The position numbers and the translations under genes were made by a program. 64,000 nt of DNA, taken from contig CM055277.1 in assembly GCA_029237695.1 (NCBI GenBank), positions 42,628,242 through 42,692,241 on the forward strand. Reading direction: 5' to 3'. Origin of the DNA: Conchocele bisecta. Lineage: Eukaryota; Mollusca; Bivalvia; Lucinida; Thyasiridae. The stretch's first letter is position 1; each line of letters starts with the position of its first letter. The notes beneath the pieces are model-generated. The model was not told the origin of the DNA and did no database searches. It worked only from the letters and a program-made list of their open reading frames with translations. Positions 31,601 to 39,540 of this stretch are shown here, in pieces.

Positions 31601-34600
31601 TAACTGAATACAATTTCTTTTTTTATACAATTCGATTTTTAGAAAATCTTCACTTACCAAAAATGGTATCTGTACTAACACTGGCTTTAGACTTAAAGTA
31701 ATCAGGAATCATCTTCCGCTCGTAAGTCCGTATCTTGCGCTTGGTAGCCCGTCTTTTAGTGCGGACAAACTGAAAATTACCAATGTTTTTAAATAGAGAA
31801 ACAGATTAACGTTAGATTGATTGATTGATTATTGGTGTTTAATGGCCTTTGGTGTTTAATGGCCTATCAACAGCCAGGGTCATGTAAGGCCGGGCCAACA
31901 GGATGGACTATCCTGTATTCAACCTGTAAAAAATGAGGGAAATTCCCAAAATCAGAGCTTAATATTTACATAAACTAATATATTCAGCCCTGAAATTAGA
32001 ATATCCTGACCTGGTGCCAGGTCCATGCCACACCAAAATCACTTAGCTCACCCCAAAAGCAATACGATTAGTTTTAATCCTATTACCTTCTTAATCATTC
32101 CGGAAAGGATGAATGCGGATCGTTAAATTACCATTCGCTACTCACTCCTACCTCCCATTTTAACGCTAGAAATTATGATACTACATGTAGGTTGAGTAAA
32201 TGGGGTATCGAGTCTGCTTACCAGAAAGGTCATATACAGACAGGTGAGAATCCCAGAGCTAGTGATGGGAATCGGTTGAGATTTCATAATCGATCATCGG
32301 TTCAGACCAAATGAACGATTATCGGCTAATAATCGGAATCGGTTCCTTATACCTGATGTTGTACAATAAAAGTGAGCAATACTATGCCGTTAAGATTGAA
32401 ACAATACCAGGAACTGGTGTACATGAATTATTAACCATATTCTCTTCTTGATCAACTATTATATATATATAGTTGCAATTGACTATTACTAATGGCATAG
32501 GACTTAGTATAGGTGACAAGATTCAGCGGATTGGCTCAGTGTTAGAGCTTCCACCTCTCGATATGGAGACCCCGGGTTCGAGTCCTGCCTCGACCCAGTG
32601 CCAGTGGCCGACCTAATGCCACAGTGACTACCACACTACAAAACAATGCTAAACAACAATAATAGACTCAGAGTTCAGAACAGGAATTAAGGCAGAACTC
32701 CAATTAGCATGTGTATGTTCACTAATTTTTAAGTAATTTTGTTATTATTGACTAATTGGACGATTCTAAAGCATTCCCAACATAATAGTTTTGGTGAAGA
32801 AAATTAGCACCTCAAATTTATCAAAACATGCACCTTAAATGAAGCTCAATTTTCAAGTTTTTTCAATATCAAGATTTTCAAGATAGTCTGGTCATTCAGA
32901 ACCACAAGCTAACCTGTATTGTGGAGGTGGGTGGTGGAATTTCTAGTATAGGACTTTCAGGCATTTCCTGCTCCCCATCGTCACTATCTGGGTCCGGTGT
33001 CTGGTGATGACCATCTCCTGTCCCGACTGGTGTCTGTGGGTTTAGAATTGAGAAAGGGGCCATTGTAGTAGCCTGTTCAACACAAAGGGGCCAATTTTCG
33101 ACAAAGGGCCATGAAAATAATTGTATATTGGCCCAATTAGATGTTGCATTAATGCTAATGTAGAGATAGAGACTGCCGTCGAAACATAGCATACAAGGCA
33201 ATAGTCTGAACCAATATTGCACCACTATTCAGTATTGGATTGGATTTGCCCATCATCGTACTCCGCCTCAGGGTCAATCGCAAGAACATGATCACCGAGT
33301 TGGGATCGAACAAGGGGCCATTTTAGTAGCCTGTCCAAACACTAAAGGGCCATGGCCCTGTTAAGGGGGTCCAACATGACACTACATTAACGCTAAGAAA
33401 GATACCGCCATCCGAGAACATGATATACACTGTAATTGATTAAGAGGGTCAAGTTGCTTAGCAAGGCAGCATCTAGCAGGCAGCTGACTGGGCAGAACAA
33501 CTACCTCTATATACCAGGTATGTGAAGTTTGGTCGCCATAGGCCCATTGGTTACAGTGAAGATGTTTGAAAATGTCGATGGACGACGACAGACAAAAAGC
33601 GGCTACAAAGTGGTAACAATAGCTCACATGAGCCTAGTACATACGACCAATTGAACAGAACCCGTATTGCACGAGTATTGGATTTATTGATTTTGAAGAT
33701 AGTCTGGTCATTCAGAACCACAAGCTTACCTGTATTGGGGAGGTGTGTGGTAGAACCCGTATTGCACGAGTATTGGATTTATTGATTTTCAAGATAGTCT
33801 GGTCATTCAGAACCACAAGCTTACCTGTATTGGGGAGGTGTGTGGTGGAATTTCTAGTATAGGACTTTCAGGCATTTCCTGCTCCCCATCGTCACTATCT
33901 GGGTCCGGTGTCTGGCGATGACCATCTCCTGTCCCGACTGGTGTCTGTGGGTTTGGAATTGAGAAAGGGGCCATTGGTGTAGCCTGTCCAACACGAAGGG
34001 GCCAATTTTCGACAAAGGGCCATGAAAATAATTGTATATTGGCCCAATTAGATGTTGCATTAATGCTAATGTAGAGATAGAGACTGCCGTCGAAACATAG
34101 CATACAAGGCAATAGTCTGAACCAATATTGCACCACTATTCAGTATTGGATTGGATTTGCCCATCATCGTACTCCGCCTCAGGGTCAATCGCAAGAACAT
34201 GTTCACTGAGTTGGGATTGAACAAGGGGCCATTTTAGTAGCCTGTCCAAACACTAAGGGGCCATGGCCCCCTGTTAAGGGGGTCCAAAATGACACTACAT
34301 TAACGCTAAGAAAGATACCGCCATCCGAGAACATGATATACACTGTAATTGATTAAGAGGGTTAAGTTGCTTAGCAAGGCAGCATCTAGCAGGCAGCTGA
34401 CTGGGCAGAGCCAGTAATGTTCTCAACTTTCACCAATTGGCTGTGAATTTACAGTATCATGATCTGGCGTCGTATACCAGAAACTCGTTTATACTCCTCC
34501 AGCCATCATTGTACCACCCAACACCACTTTCCACTGTCAATCGCGCAACTGCGTTTTATTATTAACTTTACCCGATACCAGACGAGTTATAATTATCGGG

Positions 34601-34661
34601 CTTACCTGCATTCCGCCACCGGCCGGGTCTGGTGGGTGGTCCCCGTCTGGCAGCTGGTGAT
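16600..34661 (-). CDS. Gene A: two-zinc-finger protein with a tyrosine-recombinase-like catalytic domain, ten exons
   Basis: Exons, 5' to 3': 34,661-34,606; 33,944-33,825; 33,033-32,914; 31,769-31,658; 30,246-28,560; 27,715-27,592; 26,776-26,650; 25,975-25,851; 19,191-18,996; 16,665-16,600. Every junction has matching phase. Landmarks in order: an acidic N-terminus, a C-x2-C..H..H finger, a second finger (YGPCPQC..H..C), box I (NRRRSGE), a lysine hairpin (IRGKRGKPVPVLL), a box II arginine (YRAYMATISQ), then LGH with a Tyr nine residues after the His. The last spacing equals that of XerD. This matches the tyrosine recombinase (integrase) fold, whose members cut and rejoin DNA through the Tyr. 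Activity is not shown: the usual first His of box II is absent. Breaks: an A8 run at 29,694-29,701, a one-base slip near 28,640, and a donor reading ATAAGT. It may be a host gene or a Crypton-like element. Confidence 0.6.
17078..18954 (+). mobile_element. Helitron/pearl-like element with core tandem repeats, inside a gene A intron
   Basis: It begins AACAAGAGCGCCGATCGACG and ends with a stem-loop and GTGAGCTAAAAA. Between about 17,150 and 18,470 a unit of about 150-175 bp is repeated roughly eight times. Each unit carries CATCGGAAATGTCTCAAAAT, GGGTCCTTCGTCATGCCGTG, GTGAAGTAGAACTCTAGTTA and AATGGCCGCCAAGGGGAGAT. Short internal duplications (TGTCATCGGAAATGTCTC) break the period at 17,530 and 17,740. 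The overall plan, with a core of ~160-bp repeats between conserved ends, resembles the pearl-type elements I know from bivalves; I have not verified that relationship. Confidence 0.55.
18996..19191 (-). CDS. Gene A exon with the LGH..Y catalytic segment
   Basis: The acceptor is GACTATTTTCAG before 19,191 and the donor is TTCCAAG|GTAGGT after 18,996. The exon has 65 codons plus one base. It carries the LCDHLGHTEDIQKTYYR segment; the His of LGH and the second Tyr are nine residues apart, as in XerD-type recombinases. The segment LIQDLNMVGKLSGKSLDQI follows. The exon starts in phase 0, matching the exon at 25,851. Confidence 0.65.
19248..19552. repeat. Nested ~305-bp palindrome in a gene A intron
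   Basis: The outer arms contain TTTCATCAACATTGCAAAGT and CTTTGCAATGTTGATGAAAT, each with doubled AAAGTATACTTT motifs. The inner arms, 19,391-19,423 and 19,425-19,457, are about 33 bases each and practically perfect, with a one-base centre. The cruciform-forming unit lies only about 56 bases upstream of the splice acceptor for the catalytic exon at 19,191. Confidence 0.85.
19553..20337. other. Intron of gene A left of the piggyBac element
   Basis: AT-rich sequence without a recognisable exon or known repeat. Confidence 0.45.
21460..22668 (-). pseudogene. piggyBac transposase, exon 2 (catalytic part)
   Basis: The acceptor TATATTTGCAG precedes 22,668. The long open part (22,494-21,460, 344 residues) contains SVDEAMVKFRGR (first catalytic Asp), IINMDNFFTSP (second) and MNGVDHADQLRTEY (third), followed by a basic and Cys-containing tail (RGRCRQC...HVPTVQC). 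This is the usual DDD pattern of the PGBD4-like piggyBac group. The first 175 bases after the acceptor (LPQSAMYWSTDSLFGNLNIR) are out of frame with the long part, with at least two one-base slips, so the gene is not intact as sequenced. It would excise and insert DNA at TTAA in the nucleus. Confidence 0.85.
23191..23650 (-). pseudogene. piggyBac transposase, exon 1 (N-terminal part)
   Basis: The start is MANRRLDLDQVLAIVTDGDD, an acidic N-terminus normal for the family. The text then changes frame around 23,555 and again around 23,330 before QTNLYAEQRQ and the WRPVTEIELKAWFGIRVYM segment. That segment is diagnostic for the start of the piggyBac core. The donor is TTGGAG|GTAAAT after 23,191. 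Two single-base frame changes interrupt the reading. Intron 22,669-23,190 contains copies of the GATCAGACTG-type dispersed element. Confidence 0.75.
24083..24907 (+). repeat. Minisatellite, mixed 27-bp and 24-bp units, about 31 copies
   Basis: The common unit reads ACTGTCAGCAAACAGTGCTA then CAGGGAT (27 bp). A shorter form ends CAGAT (24 bp), and variants have CTAGAGGG or ACCGTC. Both lengths are multiples of three, so long open frames arise on both strands by default; these are not genes. Each unit has ACTGT..ACAGT inverted halves. Two outlying units are at 24,976-25,005 and 25,028-25,050, separated by a fragment of the SINE-like family (24,905-24,972). It lies in the same gene A intron as the piggyBac element. 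Confidence 0.95.
25490..25795 (+). repeat. ~300-bp dispersed repeat, inverted copy at 36,955-37,255
   Basis: Blocks CATCAGCATGAATTTATTAG, TAGCTCACATGAGCAGGCTC, GCGAATTAACAGTAGCTCGA and CATTGTGTGAATGGGGACAT all recur in inverse orientation at 36,955-37,255 with high identity. It is therefore a mobile or duplicated unit. No coding capacity was recognised. Confidence 0.75.
25851..25975 (-). CDS. Gene A exon with the box II arginine
   Basis: The acceptor is GTTTTTAG before 25,975 and the donor is TCTCAG|GTATGA after 25,851. The exon has two bases completing a Gly codon, then 41 codons. NGVFRALDCLREVLVESGAD is followed by LTSIGYRAYMATISQ. The pattern R-x-x-x-AT corresponds to LRH-x-FAT in classic tyrosine recombinases. 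Confidence 0.6.
26650..26776 (-). CDS. Gene A exon following the lysine hairpin
   Basis: The acceptor is ATCCTTGCAG before 26,776 and the donor is AATACAG|GTATAT after 26,650. The exon has 42 codons plus one base and begins RGKPVPVLLPADVQEPLKYL. It ends SPYLFANT, the YLF block that precedes box II in this fold. Confidence 0.6.
26777..27591. other. Intron of gene A
   Basis: No exon was recognised. At 27,478-27,540 there is a copy of the GATCAGACTGCAC-type dispersed element. Confidence 0.45.
27592..27715 (-). CDS. Gene A exon with the lysine beta-hairpin
   Basis: The acceptor is TTTTACAG before 27,715 and the donor is GGAAAA|GTAAGT after 27,592. The exon has one base plus 41 codons. LKRYHNRVRQIDDVEEALLG is followed by LLRTQELIWIRGK. 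Gly-Lys at the end continues as RGKPVPVL in the next exon, like the GKG-x-K-x-R-x-VP hairpin of tyrosine recombinases. Confidence 0.6.
27764..27997 (+). mobile_element. SINE-like element with a 17-bp target duplication
   Basis: AAGATCATAGATGTGGA occurs at 27,747-27,763 and again at 27,998-28,014. Between them is a shorter copy of the SINE-like family (GTTTAACGTC, GACGGGTCAACAGGTTCAAG, GGTAAATCCCAAAATC, TTCCGGAAAGTATGAAC). It sits in the gene A intron between the exons at 28,560 and 27,715. Confidence 0.85.
28015..28559. other. Rest of the intron after the main gene A exon
   Basis: No exon was recognised. The intron would start at 28,559 with ATAAGT where GTAAGT is expected. Confidence 0.45.
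28560..30246 (-). CDS. Gene A main exon: acidic repeats, two zinc fingers, helical domain, box I
   Basis: The acceptor is ATAATTTCAG before 30,246. The first part reads EDGESDESPVKIPYIGNETD and then a 12-residue repeat. After an A8 run (29,694-29,701) the frame changes. It then reads KKRPYDTVHSCKYCKKLF with His residues completing a finger, a coiled-coil-like stretch, YGPCPQCLLWL with a later H-x4-C, and the helical domain with RLASRLLLE and LKIGYDLSRLAGLK. Box I (YNRRRSGE, about 28,580-28,595) is in a third frame after a slip near 28,640. The exon end is placed at 28,560 because gene B ends at the matching codon and phase. The base after it is A, not G, so the donor reads ATAAGT. Confidence 0.6.
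29833..30090 (-). repeat. 36-bp (12-residue) coding tandem repeat of gene A
   Basis: About seven near-identical units, each encoding AAVSVVTSTAEE with few changes. On the plus strand the unit contains GCTGTTGATGTTACAACAGA. Its length is a multiple of three, so it also opens frames on the plus strand that are not genes. Confidence 0.9.
30247..31257. other. Intron of gene A with a fold-back element
   Basis: No exon was recognised. A MITE-like element lies at 30,596-30,845 and AAGTTTTTGA-like simple sequence at about 30,960-31,110. Confidence 0.45.
30596..30845. mobile_element. MITE-like element with nested inverted repeats
   Basis: The outer ends TATTGACTAGTGAGCCATA and TATGGCTCACTAGTCAATA are exact inverses. 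The inner arms AATATGATCTGATATTCACT and AGTGAATATCAGATCATATT (with GGCA/TGCC) form a second hairpin near 30,750-30,825. It also contains CCATTATAACGC, the motif of the Tigger terminus at 16 kb, so it may be a non-autonomous relative. Confidence 0.7.
31258..31437. repeat. ~180-bp near-perfect palindrome with GC-rich loop
   Basis: The arms contain GATAATTAATGGTTTGGTGT, AATAGCCTGCAATAATACAC and GAGTGTTCGTCGG. Their inverse copies lie to the right (CCGACGAACACGAGTATTAT, GCAGGCTATTCAACACTGAA). The loop itself has shorter inverted motifs (AACAACAAGTGAGCG, GAACGCGTTGTTTACGCGGA). It lies in an intron of gene A. Confidence 0.85.
31658..31769 (-). CDS. Gene A exon, basic segment (likely nuclear localisation)
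   Basis: The acceptor is AATTTTCAG before 31,769 and the donor is TTTTTG|GTAAGT after 31,658. The exon has 37 codons plus one base: FVRTKRRATKRKIRTYERK, then MIPDYFKSKASVSTDTIF. The dense KR clusters suggest a nuclear localisation signal. The phases match the exons at 30,246 and 32,914. Confidence 0.6.
31825..32160 (+). mobile_element. SINE-like family copy
   Basis: It contains the family blocks GTTTAATGGCC, GGGTCATGTAAGGCCGGGCC, TCCTGACCTGGTGCCAGGTC and TTCCGGAAAGGATGAA in the same order as the copy at 51.6 kb. No exact target duplication was identified. Confidence 0.6.
32525..32668 (+). mobile_element. tRNA-derived SINE (second family)
   Basis: The head has an A-box-like TTGGCTCAGTGTTAGAGC and a B-box GGGTTCGAGTCC at tRNA-like spacing. 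The stretch ends in ACAACAATAATA. It could serve as a polymerase III promoter. The cloverleaf is not well closed, so it is not a functional tRNA gene. Confidence 0.5.
32914..33033 (-). CDS. Gene A exon, copy 2 of a duplicated acidic exon
   Basis: The acceptor is AAACCCACAG before 33,033 and the donor is ATACAG|GTTAGC after 32,914. It is exactly 40 codons in phase 0 and begins TPVGTGDGHHQTPDPDSDDG. It is nearly identical to the exon at 33,825-33,944. Confidence 0.55.
33825..33944 (-). CDS. Gene A exon, copy 1 of the duplicated acidic exon
   Basis: It has the same structure and 40-codon length as the exon at 32,914-33,033. Its donor is ATACAG|GTAAGC, a stronger consensus than the other copy. 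Because both are phase 0, using one or both keeps the frame. Confidence 0.55.
34606..34661 (-). CDS. Gene A, most upstream phase-compatible exon
   Basis: The acceptor is ATTTGTAG before 34,661 and the donor is ATGCAG|GTAAGC after 34,606. The exon has two bases plus 18 codons (HQLPDGDHPPDPAGGGMQ). It leaves in phase 0, as the next exon needs. Confidence 0.45.
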
Positions 34662-35195
34662 CTACAAATAGATGTTATACATGAGTTGAGCATATCACTG
34701 CAGCGCTATTTTTTCTCTCACTAAATATAATATAGCTTGAAAAGCAGCACCTATAGATGCAAGTATTTACATTGGTGGAATAAGTCACCAGCCATTGAAT
34801 CGTTGATCAAATAACAGTCTTCGCCGTAAGTCACTGGTCCGAAGACCAAACACATGAATTTTGGCCTAGGACTACCAGATTTCTGGTGTGTGGTGGTCTA
34901 AAGGACCAGTATAATGTACCAGAATAAAAATATGTAATTTTCATATGTAGTTAATTTTATCAATTCCCACAAAATACCATGCAAAGCAAATTATAAAAAT
35001 GTGTTAAGGCCAGTAAAATTTCATTCTGACCAGTTCAGTCATGGTAGGTTGGTCCAAAGGACAAGAGACACAGAATGCAAATACATGTATATTTAAACTT
35101 GTTGATTGCAAAACAGAACATTGTATTGTTGCTATCCCAGAGTAGTTCAGCTAAACCATAAATAAAGTTACATGAACTTCAAATTCAAAACTAAC

Positions 35196-35276
35196 CATGC
35201 GTCATCTCGTGTAGCACCCACTCGATATATTGGAAGGCCTTCAGCATTGAATACATCCTTTTCTTTTTCAGGAGGG
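35196..35276 (-). CDS. Candidate exon with the DDAW ending
   Basis: The acceptor is TTTCTTCAG before 35,276 and the donor is GCATG|GTTAGT after 35,196. The exon has one base, 26 codons and two bases (PPEKEKDVFNAEGLPIYRVG, ending DDA plus TG). Its last bases, GATGACGCATG, equal those of the exon at 55,702. Its phase does not fit the exon at 34,661, so it is a gene A upstream exon only if an intervening exon was missed. Confidence 0.4.
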
Positions 35277-36442
35277 CTGAAGAAATAGACATACTCGGTA
35301 AGACCAGGCATATAAAACAGATAGATATACAGCAATATTCTCCCAAAAATGGTAGCACAAGTTGATCTTAATAAATATGTTCTTCAATACTGGATATATA
35401 AGCCAGTAATCAGAGAATATAAACCTGCAATGATAATTTGACAATGTTGACATCAATAGTTTACTTTTCTTATCTCAATTGTCAGACATACATGCAAAGT
35501 TTCATCTTATCTATTAACAATTAACAATATTTGTCTCGGGCCTAATTCTTTTTTGATTGATAAGGGTAAAGTCTCGAAAATATTTAGGTAGGGTAGCGGT
35601 GCATTTTTTTAACCCCTTCAACACTAAGTAACTTAATGGGCTGTTCCATGCCAATATGTCGTGCAATTTCATTGGTCCATTCAAATTTTCAGGCCATTCC
35701 AATGATTCCATTCTTCATCGCATTTCCTGCGTTCTGCGACACATTTTAGAGCAAACATTTAGACATTTTCTTTAGATATGATTTTATATGAAACATTTCT
35801 AAAGGGATTCCGAGGGCATGACTTCAGATTTTCTTTTATATCTACCGATCACATTTCCTGCCTTCTGGCGCATTTTAGAGCAAATATATAGTGATTATTT
35901 CTCTATGACGTCATATCAGTCCTGTCATATCTCAGAAATTTTGCCCTGGAAAGCAAAACTAAAATCTTTGCAAGTTTTTAGTGACTTATTATTTCTGCTT
36001 GGGATTACAATATCCTTTTCTATGACATGTACTATATAATTGTGCCAAATGTAGGCCATAAAAAACTTCAGCAATTCGACATTTAAACAAAGAAACAAGT
36101 AACAAATACAAGATCCCCAAATGTAACACGAGTCACTCACCTGAGAGCTTAACAAGCTAAAAGCTGGTCCATTAATATGCTACATGTAGTCATCTCAATA
36201 TTAAACAGTGTAAGTGATAAAATCTTGGTTAAAAGTTGGTTTTCCAATTCCCCATTTAGATATTAATCCCAACAATTGGCCAATCTGATTTCTCAATTAC
36301 CATCTTTGCTCTATTAAATGCCCCTCCCTAATAAACACCCCACTCCCCCTTTTCCTTTACTTTCTGTCATGTATGTTTTAGCCAGCAGAATGAGCCAGTC
36401 CTGTACCTCCCAGGTTGCTAGCCACGAGATAGATTTAAATCA
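35277..36442. other. No gene recognised
   Basis: AT-rich sequence containing two similar blocks (ATTTTCTTTAGATATGATTT region and its neighbour at 35,820-35,900). No splice-bounded exon was recognised. Confidence 0.4.
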
Positions 36443-36886
36443 GTAAATAATGAAACACAATTCAAACTATGGCGAAATAAAGTTACAAACCTTATTAAAA
36501 AATCTAAAAAAGAACAATACAGGACATTAATTGAAGAAAATAATAACAAGCCATCAAGTGTGTGGAAACTATTTAAAGAAATAGGTGCAAGTAAAAAAAA
36601 AAAGCCAATAACAATATAACCTCAATCACAATCGATAATAAGGAAGTTAGTGATACAGAAAGTATTGCAAATGAATTTAATAACTTTTTCGTATCCGTCG
36701 CCTCTACCATAAAAGGACCAATAACACATTCAGATTTCCAGCCACTTAAAGCATTTTGTAATGATAAGCTACCCAAAGATACAGAGTTTTCAATACCAAA
36801 TATGACGCAAAACAAGATTGAACACTTCAAAACTAAAAAAATAAATGTACACCCACCGCAAGACCAGCTGGTTTGTGAGATATAAT
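36443..36886 (+). pseudogene. LINE fragment, linker before the reverse transcriptase
   Basis: The text is KKEQYRTLIEENNNKPSSVW, a poly-A frame break at about 36,590-36,602, then IANEFNNFFVSVASTI and later KTKKINVHPP. This is the spacer between endonuclease and reverse transcriptase in CR1/Jockey-type non-LTR elements. Only this short part is present. It is cut off before the reverse transcriptase core, and no poly-A end is attached. Confidence 0.6.
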
Positions 36887-36954
36887 GTCATTTGATGCAG
36901 TTAACTACAATAAACAGTCGACAGATGACTGACACAAAGCGATAACTATATCTC

Positions 36955-37255
36955 ACTTGCAGTGTGCGAAATCATTTTATCATAGTCCCAGATGGAATTA
37001 GAATAAATGTCCCCATTCACACAATGCATTCTTTGTAAAAAATATCAGAGCCCGAGCCAAATTATCATAGCCATTAGCTATGGAGCTACTGTTAATTCGC
37101 ACACTGCACTTGAGCCTGCTCATGTGAGCTAAAATGAATTCAAACAAACACACCATATTTATTCTAATAAAAGGCTCCTGGGTTATGTACTTTCCTAATA
37201 AATTCATGCTGATGAATTGTGGTACTTCTCTCAGTACTCAAGCAACAATTGTGTT
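36955..37255 (-). repeat. Inverse copy of the 25,490-25,795 repeat
   Basis: It matches the other copy in reverse complement with only a few differences, including the GCTCATGTGAGCTAAAAT terminus. Together they form inverted repeats about 11 kb apart that bracket most of gene A. Confidence 0.75.
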
Positions 37256-37994
37256 TTCTTCTGTATAAAACCACAAGGCCATAACCTCTATGTTATGGTA
37301 AAAGCTACACATAGATGGCTATTATTACAATAAATACGGTACACAATATTACATTACATTGGGTTTTTGTCACATGGGATTTGACTTCCGACTCAACCAT
37401 GTTGGATGTCTGTTTTCTTCACAGAAAGCCTATATAAATGAAGTGACTTCTCGCTTAACTACAATATACGTCAAATACTTAAAAGAGCTAAAACAAAATG
37501 TACGAGGGGTGATCCAGAAGTTTGTGGACACCATCTGTAATTCATGAAAACAACGTCATGTTAACATTTGGAATAGCTGTATTATTTTTTGTAAATCTAG
37601 ATAAACGTTATTGCAGTTATTTATGTTATAAAAAGTGACATAGTGTGTATATGCGGAGCAGTCACAAAATTTGCGTCAAAAAGAAACTAAACTCATAACA
37701 TTTATGGTAGTATTTAGATTCACGCCAAGGGATGGCAATGAACTTCAACTTACTGATGTAACATACTTTTAGCATCATCAATGGTTCTTTCGACACCATT
37801 TGACGTTTCGGTTCAAATTTGCAAATCAAAACCGCAGGCAGCGTATAGATTTTTTCCTTCCAAACAAAAATGATGTCATCAAAAAGTACGAAGACTGCGT
37901 AAACCTTGGGAAAACGCCCATTGAAACAAGGAAAATGATGGAAATTGTATCAGGGAAATAAAGTGTATGTCGATCATTGGTTGATAAATGGCAC

Positions 37995-38271
37995 TATGCT
38001 GTCTTATGGTCGGAACCACACCAGCTAGTGTCACCAATCGAACAACACAAATTCTCAGTACTATTCTGTATTGTCCAATGAACGGTGAAAAGCTATTCTT
38101 CCATATAATGGGTGGGACTGTTAATTTGGAATTGATTATGACCGCGTATAAAGTAGCGTGGTGATTCCGGAGACCATGCTCGAATAGCAAATGGCGTGAA
38201 CACAAATTCCGGGGAGACAAGCTGCGCTACTGGGTAGACAAGTGGCTAGGTAACCGAAACGTAACATGACA
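37995..38271 (-). repeat. BEL/Pao 3' LTR
   Basis: It equals the LTR at 44,335-44,611 apart from two substitutions. The plus-strand left edge is TATGCTGTC and the right edge ATGACA. Confidence 0.9.
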
Positions 38272-38404
38272 CTCCCCACCTGGTATCTCCCGGATACCAC
38301 AAAGTTTTGAGAAATGTGAAAATCAGTATATAAAACATGTGTGGGGACTTTCTCCGGTGTGTATGCGATAATGGTAGCTATTTAACTACCGATATACAAC
38401 CCTA

Positions 38405-39540
38405 TCACTGATCAGCTACTAATATAATTAACTCGGAGATAGGGCGAATGTATCGAACGCGTTTGTCGTGTTTGATGACACAAACTTGGGCTTTTCGAAT
38501 TTTGCCATCACTGCTGGGGAACACGTCGTCAATGACGCCGGTAGGCCATTCATTGCGACACACCTCCTTGTCCTTCAACAGAACATCTCCGGTCTTCAAC
38601 GAGGGTTGGTCAACCTGCCACTTGCGCCTAACTTGCAACGATTGCAAAAATTCAGTTCGCCATCGCTTCCAAAAGATGTCTGCGAGCACTTGGATCTGTT
38701 TCCATTGAGTTTTAAGATCTGTTGCGTCGACACGTAGATATGATATATTGTCAGACTTTTGAGTAAGCAGCATAGACGGACTGAGAATTTCAGGCGCTTC
38801 AGGGTCAGTTGAAATAGGAACAAGAGGGCGCGCATGATGATAGCGCATACTTCGGCCATAAATGTTGTCAGAATGTCGTGAGTGAGGTTCTTGGCAAACG
38901 TGTCCGACATAATCGAATCTAGAATTCTCCTGGTGACGCCGATCATTCGTTCCCCACACGCCACCCATGTGAGAAGAGTGTGGAGCGTTGAATATCCAAA
39001 CTACCCTGTGAGTGTCCAAGAACTCTCTGACTGGTCTATCTTCGACATTGATTGCCTCCATGTTGAGGATGTCAATAGATCCAACAAAGTTAGTTCCGCT
39101 GTCGGAGCGAAACTCAACCACTTTGCCCCTTATGGAGATGAACCGTCTTAGGGCATTGACGAACGCCGAAGAACTCAGATCATCGACTACCTCGATGTGC
39201 ACTGCCCTAGTGGTCAGACAGGTAAACAGCACTGCCCACCGTTTACAGTTCGAGACACCACCTCTCGTACGTCTCGACACTACCGACCACGGGCCGAACG
39301 TATCCACACCGACATAGGAAAATGGCGGACAGGGGGTGAGACGATCAACCGGAAGGTTTGAGGTTTGCCATCTGTTGGACCTCGACCTTCCCTCTCAATT
39401 TGCGGCATTTCACACACTCGTGGATGACAGAATTTGTCAACCGTTTACACCCTATAATCCAATACCCCGCAGCTCGTATCGCGCCTTCAGTGAAATGACG
39501 ACCTTGGTGTGCAACCTTACCATGAAAATGGCGCACAAGA
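38405..39540 (-). pseudogene. BEL/Pao integrase with C-terminal DUF5641-like region
   Basis: The zinc-binding part has HFHGKVAHQG and CVKCRKL (39,345-39,536). The core has DTFGPW (first Asp), FRSDSGTNFVG (second Asp) and a GGVW motif before the catalytic Glu. One extra G after GGVW shifts the frame (near 38,960), so the Glu is read only in the other frame, and the frame returns later. The C-terminus (KTGDVLLKDKE ... WPTGVI) is the region found after the integrase in BEL/Pao. Its role is insertion of the DNA copy into the host chromosome. Confidence 0.85.

Larger units (their letters stand above)
32860..34400. repeat. Tandem segmental duplication carrying an exon (~0.9 kb unit)
   Basis: The segments at 32,875-33,460 and 33,785-34,395 match almost base for base (TTCAAGATAGTCTGGTCATT, TGTATATTGGCCCAATTAGA, ACGCTAAGAAAGATACCGCC). 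An extra truncated copy of the exon end lies at 33,670-33,755. Between the copies is a piece of the GCTCACATGAGC repeat (33,480-33,640). Confidence 0.85.

Noticed and set aside
34606..35276. Direct joining of the exon at 35,196-35,276 to the exon at 34,606-34,661
   Set aside because: The phases do not match; joining gives a stop. They are kept as separate candidates.
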